A stretch of 64,000 nucleotides of DNA from an uncultured Anaerolineae bacterium (lineage in GTDB: Bacteria; Chloroflexota; Anaerolineae; J036; Brachytrichaceae), in NCBI GenBank assembly GCA_937959265.1, contig CALGMA010000044.1, positions 1-64,000 on the forward strand, in the 5' to 3' direction. Every line of letters begins with the position of its first letter. The stretch's first letter is position 1. Below, piece by piece: positions 1 to 7,911 of this stretch. A model generated the notes under the pieces. It saw only the letters and a list, made by a program, of their open reading frames with translations, was not told the origin of the DNA and did not search any database. Both the position numbers and the translations under genes were made by a program.

Positions 1-52
1 TCCCCGCCTTATGCATCGCTTTGATCTTCACAAAGTCCTCCCTGCTGATCAT
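1..52 (-). CDS. istA: IS21-like transposase IstA, N-terminal fragment (runs off window)
   Basis: Seventeen codons are visible from an ATG at 52-50, reading MISREDFVKIKAMHKAG. IstA proteins of IS21 elements open with a similar M-x-x-x-E-D-x-x-x-I-K segment followed by a Gly and a helix-turn-helix. A purine-rich GGAGGACGAG stretch precedes the start. The rest of the gene lies outside the window, so the catalytic DDE domain cannot be seen. The call rests on this short match plus the terminal-repeat structure beside it. Confidence 0.5.
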   Translation of the reverse strand, partial: MISREDFVKIKAMHKAG

Positions 53-141
53 CTCGTCCTCCTCTGCGGAGGACATTCTTACCGGCAAAAAGTGGACTTT
101 TTAACACGGCACTTTCTGGACATTCTCGCCCGTTCCTGACA
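1..141 (-). mobile_element. End of an IS21-family-like insertion sequence (partial)
   Basis: The reverse strand reads from an outer end TGTCAGGAACGGG at about 141 into a short leader and then the first codons of an IstA-like transposase (1-52). The leader carries two direct 9-bp copies of GGACATTCT (71-79 and 118-126, plus-strand reading), which fits the multiple terminal repeats seen in IS21-type ends. The inner part is outside the window. The outer boundary is inferred from the TG-start typical of IS21 ends; no target duplication can be checked. The element ends only about 33 bp before the start codon of the sugar-binding protein gene. Confidence 0.6.
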
Positions 142-174
142 CTTTGTTTTGATCTGCATCTTTCAGGAGTATCC

Positions 175-1572
175 ATGAACACTAAAAATGTGTCTCGACG
201 TAACTTCTTGAAAGTCGCCGCGTTGAGCGGTGCCGGTGTTGCACTAGCAGCGTGCGCGCCGCGGGTAGCCGCACCTGCCGGCGAGCAGGCTCATCAAGCG
301 CCAGCCCCACAAGCACAGGCTGAAACCGTCAAACTAACTTACTGGCATGGCTGGACAGAGCAGTGGCAAGAGATGACGCAGGCAGTGTGTGACGGCTTCA
401 ATGCTAAGAATCCAGGCATCGAAGCCAGCCAAACGTTGGCACCTGGGGGTGACCTGATCGCCAAATTGCTGAGTTCTGTTGCTGCCGGCAACCCGCCGGA
501 TGTAATTACAATCTACTCGGCAATCAACATTCCGAGCCTGGTCGAGCAAAAGGCGCTGGTCCCAATGAGTGAAGCTGACCTCCCTGCAGCGAGAGACTGG
601 TTCCACCCTGCCGTGCTTGACCTGGGCACCTACAACGGCAAGGTGTGGGGCCTGTCCTACTGGCAACAGACTTCGTGCATTGGCTGGAACAAGCGCGCCT
701 TTTCAGAAGTCGGCCTTGATCCGAACAAGCCACCGACAAGCATTGACGAGCTTGACGCCATGGCCGAAAAGCTCACTAAGCAAGAAGGCGATCAGATCAT
801 CCGCATGGGTCATATGCCCGCCAATCACTGGACATGGGCGGCAGTATGGGACGCCAAACTGTACGACGAGACTAATCGCAAAGTCACAGCCAATGACCCC
901 AAGATGATCGACATGTTCAAGTGGATGGCGTCGTACTCGAAGAAGTATGACGTAAAAAGGGTAGCAGCTTTCGAGCAGGGGCTTGCCAGCGAGCGTGCCG
1001 GCACGCTCGATCCCTTTCTGTCCGGGCGAATCGCCATCCACGAGATCGGTGGAGCTTGGAAACTGGGGGATTTCCGCAAGTACGCGACGGATGAGGGATT
1101 TGAGTTTGGCATCATTCCGGCGCCAAACCCTCCCGGCATGACCGGTGTAGCAACGTACAGCTATGGGGACTTCACTGTTGTACCTATTGGAACAAAATAC
1201 CCCGATGCAGCATGGAAGTTTGTCAAGTACACCGGCGGCCTGGGCGGTAGCCTAGAGGACTACTTCACCGTGTTGACATGGGGGAACCGCCCCATCAATG
1301 TGCCGGTGACCACCAAGATTCTAGACTTCGAGCCATTCAAGAGGTTGGTGGCCGATTACCCCGGCTTCCAAGAGATGATCGACATGTTCCTCAAGGGTGA
1401 TCGCGTGTTGCTACCGCCCAAGATGCCGGTAGGCACTTTCTACGCCAGCCGGCTCAGGGCTGCACGTGATCGCATCCGGCTGCTGGAACAGGAGCCAGAA
1501 GCGGCTATGGACCAAGTGGTCGAAGAAGTGCAGAAGGAATTGGACGACTTCTACAAGAAGCAGCAGGGATAG
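175..1572 (+). CDS. Carbohydrate ABC transporter substrate-binding lipoprotein (TAT signal)
   Basis: This 465-residue protein is the extracytoplasmic sugar-capturing component of an ABC importer (family 1 solute-binding protein). The N-terminus has a twin-arginine motif SRRNFLK (residues 7-13), a hydrophobic stretch and a lipobox LAAC with Cys27, followed by an Ala/Pro-rich linker. The mature part shows typical features: KLTYWHGW at the first strand, GNPPDV, and a C-terminal QKELDDFYKK. A GGAG motif sits 5 nt before the ATG. It is followed by two permeases, so it is the first gene of a three-gene transport operon; no ATPase gene is present, as is common when a shared MsmX-type ATPase is used. 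The sugar cannot be told from sequence. An IS21-like end lies directly upstream and may have displaced the native promoter. Confidence 0.93.
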   Translation: MNTKNVSRRNFLKVAALSGAGVALAACAPRVAAPAGEQAHQAPAPQAQAETVKLTYWHGWTEQWQEMTQAVCDGFNAKNPGIEASQTLAPGGDLIAKLLSSVAAGNPPDVITIYSAINIPSLVEQKALVPMSEADLPAARDWFHPAVLDLGTYNGKVWGLSYWQQTSCIGWNKRAFSEVGLDPNKPPTSIDELDAMAEKLTKQEGDQIIRMGHMPANHWTWAAVWDAKLYDETNRKVTANDPKMIDMFKWMASYSKKYDVKRVAAFEQGLASERAGTLDPFLSGRIAIHEIGGAWKLGDFRKYATDEGFEFGIIPAPNPPGMTGVATYSYGDFTVVPIGTKYPDAAWKFVKYTGGLGGSLEDYFTVLTWGNRPINVPVTTKILDFEPFKRLVADYPGFQEMIDMFLKGDRVLLPPKMPVGTFYASRLRAARDRIRLLEQEPEAAMDQVVEEVQKELDDFYKKQQG

Positions 1573-1606
1573 GCGTTTGAGCCTGACCGGCTCCCTCGAT
1601 GCACAA

Positions 1607-1636
1607 CGAACGGGTTCCCGCTTGGGAACCCGTTCG
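1607..1636 (+). terminator. Intercistronic hairpin between binding protein and permease genes
   Basis: A perfect 13-bp inverted repeat, CGAACGGGTTCCC and its complement, has a 4-nt loop (GCTT). No U-run follows, so it is less likely to be a true terminator than a partial attenuator or 3'-end stabiliser that raises binding-protein mRNA over permease mRNA, as known for other binding-protein-dependent transport operons. That role is inference. Confidence 0.55.
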
Positions 1637-1688
1637 CGCAATCATGATGTAGTCACAATTACTTAGGCTGGTCAAAAGGAGACGTGCA

Positions 1689-2609
1689 ATGGTAAGTAGC
1701 CCCTTGAATTCCACCAGACATCTGGATGGAAATACCCCACCGGGGGTGCGTAAAGGGACCTTGCATAGCCGATCGGCCATCTTCAAGCGCTGGTTGATCA
1801 CGTTGTTCAAACACGCTGTGCTGATTTTCTTTGGCATCTTCTTCGTTCTTCCACTGCTATGGATGCTGACAACGGCACTCAAAACAGACCCCGAAGTGTT
1901 ACGTTACCCTCCTACCTTGCTACCTGCAACACCTATCTGGCAAAACTTTCCAGACGCTTTCAATTTCGTCCCATTCGCAACCTACGTCAGAAACAGCTTG
2001 TGGGTATCTTTTACATCCGTAGTCGGCACTCTCATCTCCTGCACACTGGTAGCATACGGTTTCTCGCGGCTCGAGTGGAAAGGACGCGATGTATTGTTCA
2101 TCCTGGTGCTCAGCACGTTGATGTTGCCCTATCCGGTGACCATGGTTCCACTGTATGTGTTGTTCAACCGCATTGGCTGGGTTAACACACTGAACCCGTT
2201 GATCATCCCGCACTTCTTCGGCAACGCATTCTTTATCTTTCTACTGCGCCAGTTTTTCCTGGGCATCCCAAAAGATTTGTCTGATGCTGCGGTGATAGAT
2301 GGATGCTCCGACTTGCGCGTCTTATGGAACGTGATATTGCCACTGTCTCGGCCGGCGTTGATGGTTGTGACTCTATTTCAGTTCCTGAACAGTTGGAATG
2401 AATTCCTAACACCGCTGATTTATCTGAACGACAAAGAGCTTTTCACCATCTCGCTCGGCTTGGCCACGATGCGCAGCGCCTATGGCCTCAGCCGTTTCTC
2501 GCTGATCATGGCCGCAACATCGCTCTTTGTGGTGCCGGTGATTATCTTGTTCTTTGTCGCCCAGAAGACGTTTATTCAGGGCATCACCTTTACAGGAATG
2601 AAAGGATGA
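1689..2609 (+). CDS. Carbohydrate ABC transporter permease, MalG/UgpE-like
   Basis: This 306-residue inner-membrane permease has about six hydrophobic segments and belongs to the binding-protein-dependent transport permease family. The cytoplasmic EAA-type loop that docks the ATPase is visible as DAAVIDGCSDLRVLWNVILP near residues 202-221. The ATG at 1689 has a good ribosome-binding site (AAAGGAG at 1676-1682). The N-terminus is about 30 residues longer than usual and polar before the first membrane segment. It is cotranscribed with the binding protein gene upstream and a MalF-like permease downstream; the two permeases should form the heterodimeric channel. Confidence 0.92.
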   Translation: MVSSPLNSTRHLDGNTPPGVRKGTLHSRSAIFKRWLITLFKHAVLIFFGIFFVLPLLWMLTTALKTDPEVLRYPPTLLPATPIWQNFPDAFNFVPFATYVRNSLWVSFTSVVGTLISCTLVAYGFSRLEWKGRDVLFILVLSTLMLPYPVTMVPLYVLFNRIGWVNTLNPLIIPHFFGNAFFIFLLRQFFLGIPKDLSDAAVIDGCSDLRVLWNVILPLSRPALMVVTLFQFLNSWNEFLTPLIYLNDKELFTISLGLATMRSAYGLSRFSLIMAATSLFVVPVIILFFVAQKTFIQGITFTGMKG

Positions 2610-2672
2610 CGGGTGGCGGACTGCGCCCAATCAGGCGCAACCACCGTCCGCTTACAAACGCTGAGGAAGGAG

Positions 2673-3593
2673 ATGCAAACAATTGGTCCGGCTGCCAATC
2701 TTCACTCGAGGCGAGAAAGAGAAGTGAGGAAAGTCCTCAAAGGCTTGGCCTTTATCTCGCCCTGGTTGATCGGCTTTTTTGCCTTTGGGGTGCTCCCTAT
2801 CCTAGCTTCGTTCTACTTTAGCCTTACCACGTACAGCGTCCTTCAGGCTCCGCGCTGGACCGGTCTGGACAACTATGTTCACTTGCTGGCTAACGACCGT
2901 CTCTTCCGCGTGTCTCTCGGAAACACGCTGTACTACACCTTCTTCTCAAATCTGATTGGCGGCTTTGTAGCCCTATTCCTGGCGATGCTGCTGAACATGA
3001 ACGTGCGCTTTCTTTCGCTCTACCGAACAGTGTTCTACGTGCCCGTTGTGGTTCCAACAGTGGCCTCTGCCATTATTTGGCTCTGGCTATTCAACCCGCA
3101 ATACGGCATCTTCAACTTCATTCTCAGCGTCTTCGGCGTAAGGCCAATCCCGTGGCTGACCAGTCCAGAGTGGTCGAAACCATCGCTGGTTCTTATGAGC
3201 CTGTGGTCGGTAGGAAACGCAATCGTCATCTTCCTAGCTGCCTTGCAGGATATTCCTAGAGAGCTGATGGAAGCCGCTGAACTAGATGGCGCATCTGCTT
3301 GGCAGAAAGTGTGGCGCATCCAGATCCCGTTGATCAGTTCGGTAATCTTCTTCAACCTGGTGATTGGATTGATCGGCTCTTTTCAGGTGTTCAGCCAGGC
3401 TTACGTGATGACAGGCGGTGGACCGGCCGATTCAACGCTCTTCTACGCCCTTTATCTTTACCAGAACGCCTTCGAGTTCCTCAAGATGGGCTATGCCTCA
3501 GCGCAGGCTTGGATTCTCTTCATCATCATTCTGTTCGTATCGCTCCTGGTATTCAAGAGCTCAAATCGCTGGGTGTATTACGCTGGCCGGTAA
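2673..3593 (+). CDS. Carbohydrate ABC transporter permease, MalF/UgpA-like
   Basis: This second permease subunit (306 residues from the chosen start) has six predicted membrane segments beginning with ISPWLIGFFAFGVLP, and an EAA loop ELMEAAELDGASAWQKVW. An in-frame GTG at 2613 would add 20 residues that look non-native; the ATG at 2673 is preceded by GAGGAAGG and gives the normal family length, so it is preferred. It pairs with the MalG-like permease just upstream. The gene ends 10 bp before the convergent ATP-grasp operon. Confidence 0.92.
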   Translation: MQTIGPAANLHSRREREVRKVLKGLAFISPWLIGFFAFGVLPILASFYFSLTTYSVLQAPRWTGLDNYVHLLANDRLFRVSLGNTLYYTFFSNLIGGFVALFLAMLLNMNVRFLSLYRTVFYVPVVVPTVASAIIWLWLFNPQYGIFNFILSVFGVRPIPWLTSPEWSKPSLVLMSLWSVGNAIVIFLAALQDIPRELMEAAELDGASAWQKVWRIQIPLISSVIFFNLVIGLIGSFQVFSQAYVMTGGGPADSTLFYALYLYQNAFEFLKMGYASAQAWILFIIILFVSLLVFKSSNRWVYYAGR

Positions 3594-3602
3594 GGCGCAA
3601 CC

Positions 3603-4691
3603 TTATGCTGGCGCCGGCACGACTACGCGGCGCTGCTCTACCTGGCGCAGCCGCGCCAGCGTGCTGAAAAGCGCCTGACGCCGGTTGCGTCGTGCTACCG
3701 CCATCGAGATGATGTTGCTCACGGCCTCGGCATAGGTGTAGCCCGCAGCGTAACACGCGCCGGCAAAGCCGCCATCCGGGCAAATGTCGGGATTCGGATT
3801 CACGTCCACCACATATGGTTGATCGTGCGCATCAATGCGCAAATCCACCCGGGCATAGTCGCGGCAGTCGAAGGCCCGATATGTATCCAGGGCGATTTTC
3901 TCAACGCGCGCGCGCAATGCATCGGACACGATCGGCTGAGTGATGACCGGCATGCTATCCCACTCCGGGCTATCAGGCACCCACTTGCTATCCCATGTCA
4001 CCATGCGATGGAGCGGGTTCGCCACGCGCGAGAAGTCGATCTCGCGCAGCGGCAACACGCGCGGGCGGCCGTTCCCCCAGATGGCCACGTTGATCTCGCG
4101 CCCGGCGATGAATTTCTCGGCCAGGGCCGGCTCTTTCACCGTCTCCAGCACATAGGTCACCCGGCGACGCAGCGACTCCAGGTCATGCACCACCGCATCA
4201 CGCGTAACGGCCACCGAGCAATGTGAGCTGACCGGTTTGACGATCGCCGGGAAGTTGGCTTCATCCCAGTTGGCCGGCGTCACTTCATCCGGATGCTTGA
4301 ACTCGCGCCCGCCGGGCGTCGGGATCTTCCAACGCTGCAACACCTTCTTGACGCGCCCCTTCTCCACCGAGAGCCGGAGCGTATAGGGCGAGTTACCGGT
4401 GTAGGTAAAGCCCATCGCCTCCATGTCGGCGCACACCCGCGCGTCTCCGCCGATCTCGTCCTCAATGCCTTCGCACCAGTTGAAGACGATCCACTCCGCC
4501 GGATCGTAGGATCGCAGCGCCGGCCGCACGTCCTTCCAGAACTCCGCTACGGCCACCCTGTGACCCAGCTCGCGCAGGCCGTCCACCATGATTTGGGTCA
4601 AGCGATCGGCCTCCGTTCTATCCTGTGGCGACCAGCTCTGATAGATGTTGTAGAGCACAATGACCGGCGCGCGCATTTTGTCCTTCGACAT
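3603..4691 (-). CDS. ATP-grasp ligase, D-Ala-D-Ala-ligase-like (A)
   Basis: This 362-residue protein has the ATP-grasp fold. It would join a carboxylate to an amine through an acyl-phosphate using ATP; the substrate is unknown. Visible landmarks are the ATP-binding strand PAIVKPVSSHCS, the acidic segment FDCRDYARVDLRID and the metal-site strand VVDVNPNPDICPDGG. The last segment differs from true Ddl (EINxxPG), so cell-wall D-Ala-D-Ala synthesis is unlikely. The segment order and the H-C-S and PDGGFA motifs are shared with ATP-grasp B, so the two are paralogues. It is the last gene of a leftward operon with a GNAT gene and two more ATP-grasp genes. The gene product is most likely one step in a small peptide or amide pathway. 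Confidence 0.85.
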   Translation of the reverse strand: MSKDKMRAPVIVLYNIYQSWSPQDRTEADRLTQIMVDGLRELGHRVAVAEFWKDVRPALRSYDPAEWIVFNWCEGIEDEIGGDARVCADMEAMGFTYTGNSPYTLRLSVEKGRVKKVLQRWKIPTPGGREFKHPDEVTPANWDEANFPAIVKPVSSHCSVAVTRDAVVHDLESLRRRVTYVLETVKEPALAEKFIAGREINVAIWGNGRPRVLPLREIDFSRVANPLHRMVTWDSKWVPDSPEWDSMPVITQPIVSDALRARVEKIALDTYRAFDCRDYARVDLRIDAHDQPYVVDVNPNPDICPDGGFAGACYAAGYTYAEAVSNIISMAVARRNRRQALFSTLARLRQVEQRRVVVPAPA

Positions 4692-4710
4692 ACACTATAC
4701 GCTCCTTCCT

Positions 4711-5232
4711 CTATAAACGCTTCCAGTAGATGTTCAAATCGTCGCCCTCAGCATAGTAATCAGGCACGACGGCGACGCAGATGAATCCTGCGCTTTCATA
4801 CAACCTGCGCGCAGGCGCATACTTCGGTGTGGACGAGGTGTAGATCACCATTAACCGTCCACCGGCCTGGTGCGCCTGGGATTCAACCTCGGCCATCAAG
4901 GCCCGGCCGGCGCCCTTGCCCCGCGCCTCGGGCACCACGCAAATCCAGAACAAATCCCAAGTGCGATCGGTGAGCGACTCCGGCCCGTAGCAGGCAAAGC
5001 CGATCATGCGCCCGTCACACCAGCACGACAGCCAACGATAGTTATCCTCGCGCGGAGGAGACTGCCACGTTTCGAGGAACATCGCGTCCACACACTCGGC
5101 GTCTGCACAACCAAAGATCTCCGAGCGCATCAGGATGTTGTAGATGGCCTGCCGCTCGTCGAAGGTGGAAGGGCGCACCTCGACCTGCGCAGGCGCGGGC
5201 GTGCCGGCAATCGCATGCAACGCGCGCATCAT
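4711..5232 (-). CDS. GNAT-family N-acetyltransferase
   Basis: This 173-residue protein has the acetyl-CoA-binding signature VVPEARGKGAGRALM (R-x-x-G-x-G type) about two thirds along, followed by the usual helix and YTSSTPKYAPARRLYESAGF motif. It should transfer an acyl group from CoA to an amine. Its ATG overlaps the stop of ATP-grasp B by 4 bp (ATGA), so the two are translationally coupled, and it probably acetylates an intermediate or product of the ATP-grasp enzymes (inference). It could instead be a self-resistance or salvage enzyme for the product. Confidence 0.85.
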   Translation of the reverse strand: MMRALHAIAGTPAPAQVEVRPSTFDERQAIYNILMRSEIFGCADAECVDAMFLETWQSPPREDNYRWLSCWCDGRMIGFACYGPESLTDRTWDLFWICVVPEARGKGAGRALMAEVESQAHQAGGRLMVIYTSSTPKYAPARRLYESAGFICVAVVPDYYAEGDDLNIYWKRL

Positions 5233-6245
5233 TGCGCCACCTCTGCCATAGTGTGGGGATCACGGGTTGGCATGCGACGCATCGCCAGCCTGACGATGCG
5301 CTCGAGCATGTCGGCATAGTCCAAGCCAGCAGCGCGCGCGGCGTTGGCGAAGCCGCCGTCCGGGCTCACGTCGCAGTTGGCGTTCACGTCGAGGGCCATC
5401 GGCTGATCACCCCACAACCGCAAGTCAACCCGACCGTAGTCGCGGCAGCCGGTCGCCCGGTAGGCGGCGATCGCGACCGCTTCGATCTTCGCTTGCAGCG
5501 CTGGAGAGACCGGTGCCGGGCAGATGGCCGGGATGCGCTGGTAAGCCTCCGACTCCGGCGTCCATTTCGCGTCGAACGTGCACAGCCGGTCGCGAATATC
5601 ATCGAAGGCGTTGTAGGTCATCGTACTGATGCCGAGCACGCTCACATCGTCGTCGCTGCCCCACAGCGACACGTTGTATTCAGGGCTATCCAGGAACGTC
5701 TCGATCAGCGCCGGCTGGCGAAACTCGCCGACGATACGGGTAACCTGCGCGCGTGCCTCATCGGCATTCATCACCACCGAGTCGCGCGTAATGCCGTAGG
5801 AGCAATGTTCGGCCGCTGGTTTGACGATGGCGGGAAAGGCGTCGAAAGCCACGTCCTCCGCACGTTCGACGATCGCCCAGGTCGGCGTCGGCACGCCATG
5901 CGCCTCCAGGAGTGCTTTCATGCGCCACTTGTACTGCGTCTCGTCCAGCGCCCAGGCGTCCGAACCGGTAAAGGCATAGCCTAGCTCGGCCAGCATACGG
6001 GTGACGCGGGCGTAGTAGAACTCCTGCGCCGGCGCGCCCTCGCACAGGTTGAAGATCAACCACTCGCCGGGGTCGAAGGGTCTGAGCAGTGTGATCAGGT
6101 CATGAGCGACTTGCATTGGAAGCACGCGCCAGCCGCGCGACAACAACGCTTCCGTCGCGGCTTTGACCAACGCCAGCGTAGACGCAATCTCGAAGTCATG
6201 ACTGGCTTCGTCGAGTCCGTAGAGGAGAAGCAGCGGAGGGGTCAT
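5229..6245 (-). CDS. ATP-grasp ligase, D-Ala-D-Ala-ligase-like (B)
   Basis: This 338-residue ATP-grasp protein shows the ATP-binding strand FPAIVKPAAEHCSYGI, the CRDYGRVDLRLW segment and the metal-site strand ALDVNANCDVSPDGG. The C-terminal motif and spacing match ATP-grasp A much more closely than classical Ddl, which supports a duplication followed by specialisation. It starts at an ATG at 6245 and sits 47 bp after ATP-grasp C. It ends overlapping the GNAT gene. The exact substrate is not readable from the sequence; ligation of amino acids or amino-acid-like acids is the best general expectation for this clade. Confidence 0.83.
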   Translation of the reverse strand: MTPPLLLLYGLDEASHDFEIASTLALVKAATEALLSRGWRVLPMQVAHDLITLLRPFDPGEWLIFNLCEGAPAQEFYYARVTRMLAELGYAFTGSDAWALDETQYKWRMKALLEAHGVPTPTWAIVERAEDVAFDAFPAIVKPAAEHCSYGITRDSVVMNADEARAQVTRIVGEFRQPALIETFLDSPEYNVSLWGSDDDVSVLGISTMTYNAFDDIRDRLCTFDAKWTPESEAYQRIPAICPAPVSPALQAKIEAVAIAAYRATGCRDYGRVDLRLWGDQPMALDVNANCDVSPDGGFANAARAAGLDYADMLERIVRLAMRRMPTRDPHTMAEVAQ

Positions 6246-6292
6246 CTGTGTCGGAGTGCCGGCTATCGCGCGTCATTCGCATCCGGCGCGCG

Positions 6293-7441
6293 TCACATGC
6301 CATACCGCCTCAAACCCGCATCCAGCACTGCCCGGACTAGGTCGCCATGCGTCCAGCCCTCCGCTTCGGCCATCAGCGTCAGGTCGCTGCGTGGGGTGAT
6401 GCCGGGCAAAGCATTGATTTCGAGGATGAACGGCCGGTTCCGCTCGTCCAGGCGGAAGTCCACACGCGCAAAGTCGCGACAACCGGTGACCATGAAGGTT
6501 TGGTGCGTCAGCCGCTGAATTTTGCGGGTCAGCGCCTCTCCAAGAGGCGCCGGGCACTTGTTTCGATAGAGATGGTCTAGTTCGACCTTTTGCACCGAGC
6601 CGTAGATCGGCAACAGTTCAGGGGGATAGCCACTGAAATCCACCTCGGTAATCGGGAAGAAGTGCACATCGTGACCATTGCCCACCAGTCCACAGGTGAT
6701 ATCACGCCCGGCGATATAGGTTTCGACCAGCGCGGGCTGCTGATAAGCCTCGATTGTCCAGGCGACGCGGTCGCGCAGTTGGCGCTCGTTGTGCGCTACG
6801 CTCTCGTTGTGCACGCCCATACCGGTGCCCTCATGCGCCGGCTTGACGAACAAAGGGAAGTGCAACGTATGACGCAGCGGGTCATCCGGCGTATGGAATA
6901 CCTGAAAGTGCGGCGTCGGCATGCCATAGTAGTGCAGGATGCGCTTGGTGGTTGGCTTGTCGTGCGTGATCGCTGCGGCGAGCGGCGTCGGGCCGGTGTA
7001 GCGCGCACCGACCATCTCCAGCAGTGCCGGCACCTGCGCCTCGCGACTGTCACCGCCGAAGCCCTCGCAAGTGTTGAAGCAAATATCGGGCCGGACTTCG
7101 TCGAGCCAGGACGCAAGATACGCATCACCTTCACGGATTAGCACTTCATGGCCGGCCTGGCGCAGGGCCTGCGCATACGACTCCACATTTTTGTCCGAGT
7201 CCAACTCGGCCAAGATGTCAGGAGGCGCATTGTTGCGGTGGATCGGCGGCGCATTGCGCGCCAGGTTGACGAGTAGCGCGATCCGGTAAGTGCGATTGGC
7301 CGGCGGCGTGTGGAACGTCGGCCATACGTCGGGGGTGACTCGCAACGCCGAGCCGGCGGTCTTACTCGTTCCGTGGTATCCGTTCGTCGTAACGCTTGCG
7401 AGTACGATCTCTGCTTCTTCCTGCTGCGAACTTGCTGCCAT
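6293..7441 (-). CDS. ATP-grasp ligase, Ddl-like (C), first gene of the operon
   Basis: This 382-residue protein is the closest of the three to D-Ala-D-Ala ligases: it has FVKPAHEGTGMGV for ATP binding, GCRDFARVDFRLD and the canonical metal-binding strand EINALPGITPRSDLT. It carries about 50 extra N-terminal residues, and the R-N-K-C-P-A-P segment is shared with Ddl-like amino-acid ligases. A bona fide ddl role is possible, but its place in an operon with two divergent paralogues and a GNAT argues for a dedicated pathway. A sigma70-type promoter (7474-7501) lies upstream and should drive all four genes. Confidence 0.85.
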   Translation of the reverse strand: MAASSQQEEAEIVLASVTTNGYHGTSKTAGSALRVTPDVWPTFHTPPANRTYRIALLVNLARNAPPIHRNNAPPDILAELDSDKNVESYAQALRQAGHEVLIREGDAYLASWLDEVRPDICFNTCEGFGGDSREAQVPALLEMVGARYTGPTPLAAAITHDKPTTKRILHYYGMPTPHFQVFHTPDDPLRHTLHFPLFVKPAHEGTGMGVHNESVAHNERQLRDRVAWTIEAYQQPALVETYIAGRDITCGLVGNGHDVHFFPITEVDFSGYPPELLPIYGSVQKVELDHLYRNKCPAPLGEALTRKIQRLTHQTFMVTGCRDFARVDFRLDERNRPFILEINALPGITPRSDLTLMAEAEGWTHGDLVRAVLDAGLRRYGM

Positions 7442-7473
7442 ATGCGCCAGGACTCATCGAGTCTTACGGCGCG

Positions 7474-7501
7474 ATTCTATGTTGTGCGTTTTACTTGTCA
7501 A
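7474..7501 (-). promoter_or_regulatory. Sigma70-type promoter of the ATP-grasp/GNAT operon
   Basis: On the minus strand TTGACA (7501-7496) is followed after 16 nt by TAGAAT (7479-7474). The predicted start of transcription is about 25 nt before the ATG of ATP-grasp C. A small dyad GACTC-ATC-GAGTC (7451-7463) lies between promoter and gene and could be an operator or a leader hairpin. Confidence 0.7.
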
Positions 7502-7563
7502 TGTTATTCACACCCAGCAAGCTTAAAAGTTTTTTTTAACATTGTTAAAGAGAAGCGCGCAAT

Positions 7564-7890
7564 TTAAGGTTGGTGCTTTTCGGCTTGCTGCGCTTCCCAC
7601 TCTTGGCGTGTGACGAAGATACCACCCTTGATCTCTCGGCTGATCTCATTGTATCGGGGGTCGAAGCGCAGCTCGATTTCAACCTGGCCGTAGCACTTGC
7701 TGTCCACGACCACCTTGCGCACGAAGAAGTTGTCGTCGTCGTCCCGGCTGAGATCGTTGCGCCGGTCAATACGCACCCGTGTGATCGCGCCGCACTTGTG
7801 ACCTTTGACGTAGTAAATCAGTGCGTCTGAGTCTTGGGCAGCGGCTTCCGAGTCGGCTGCGCCGCCGAACAATCGTTTCAACAAATTCAT
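7564..7890 (-). CDS. Conserved small protein of unknown function
   Basis: I do not recognise this 108-residue protein. The start at 7890 (MNLLKRLFGG) is chosen because GGGAG lies a few bases upstream; an in-frame ATG at 7908 would add six residues. After a short amphipathic N-terminus it has an acidic stretch, a segment with a lone Cys-containing motif YVKGHKCGA, an RDDDDNFFVRKVV strand and a C-terminal YNEISREIKGG. There are two cysteines (HKC and SKC), which could be metal ligands or redox-active, but this is not established. No signal peptide or membrane segment is seen. It follows the GH3 gene (7912-10935) with a 21-bp gap on the same strand and may be cotranscribed with it. Confidence 0.7.
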   Translation of the reverse strand: MNLLKRLFGGAADSEAAAQDSDALIYYVKGHKCGAITRVRIDRRNDLSRDDDDNFFVRKVVVDSKCYGQVEIELRFDPRYNEISREIKGGIFVTRQEWEAQQAEKHQP

Positions 7891-7911
7891 GGGCGTCTCC
7901 CGTCGCATGCG

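Noticed and set aside
6293-7441. Calling ATP-grasp C a cell-wall Ddl
   Set aside because: Motifs allow it, but the operon with two divergent paralogues and a GNAT and the long N-terminus point to another pathway; left as Ddl-like.
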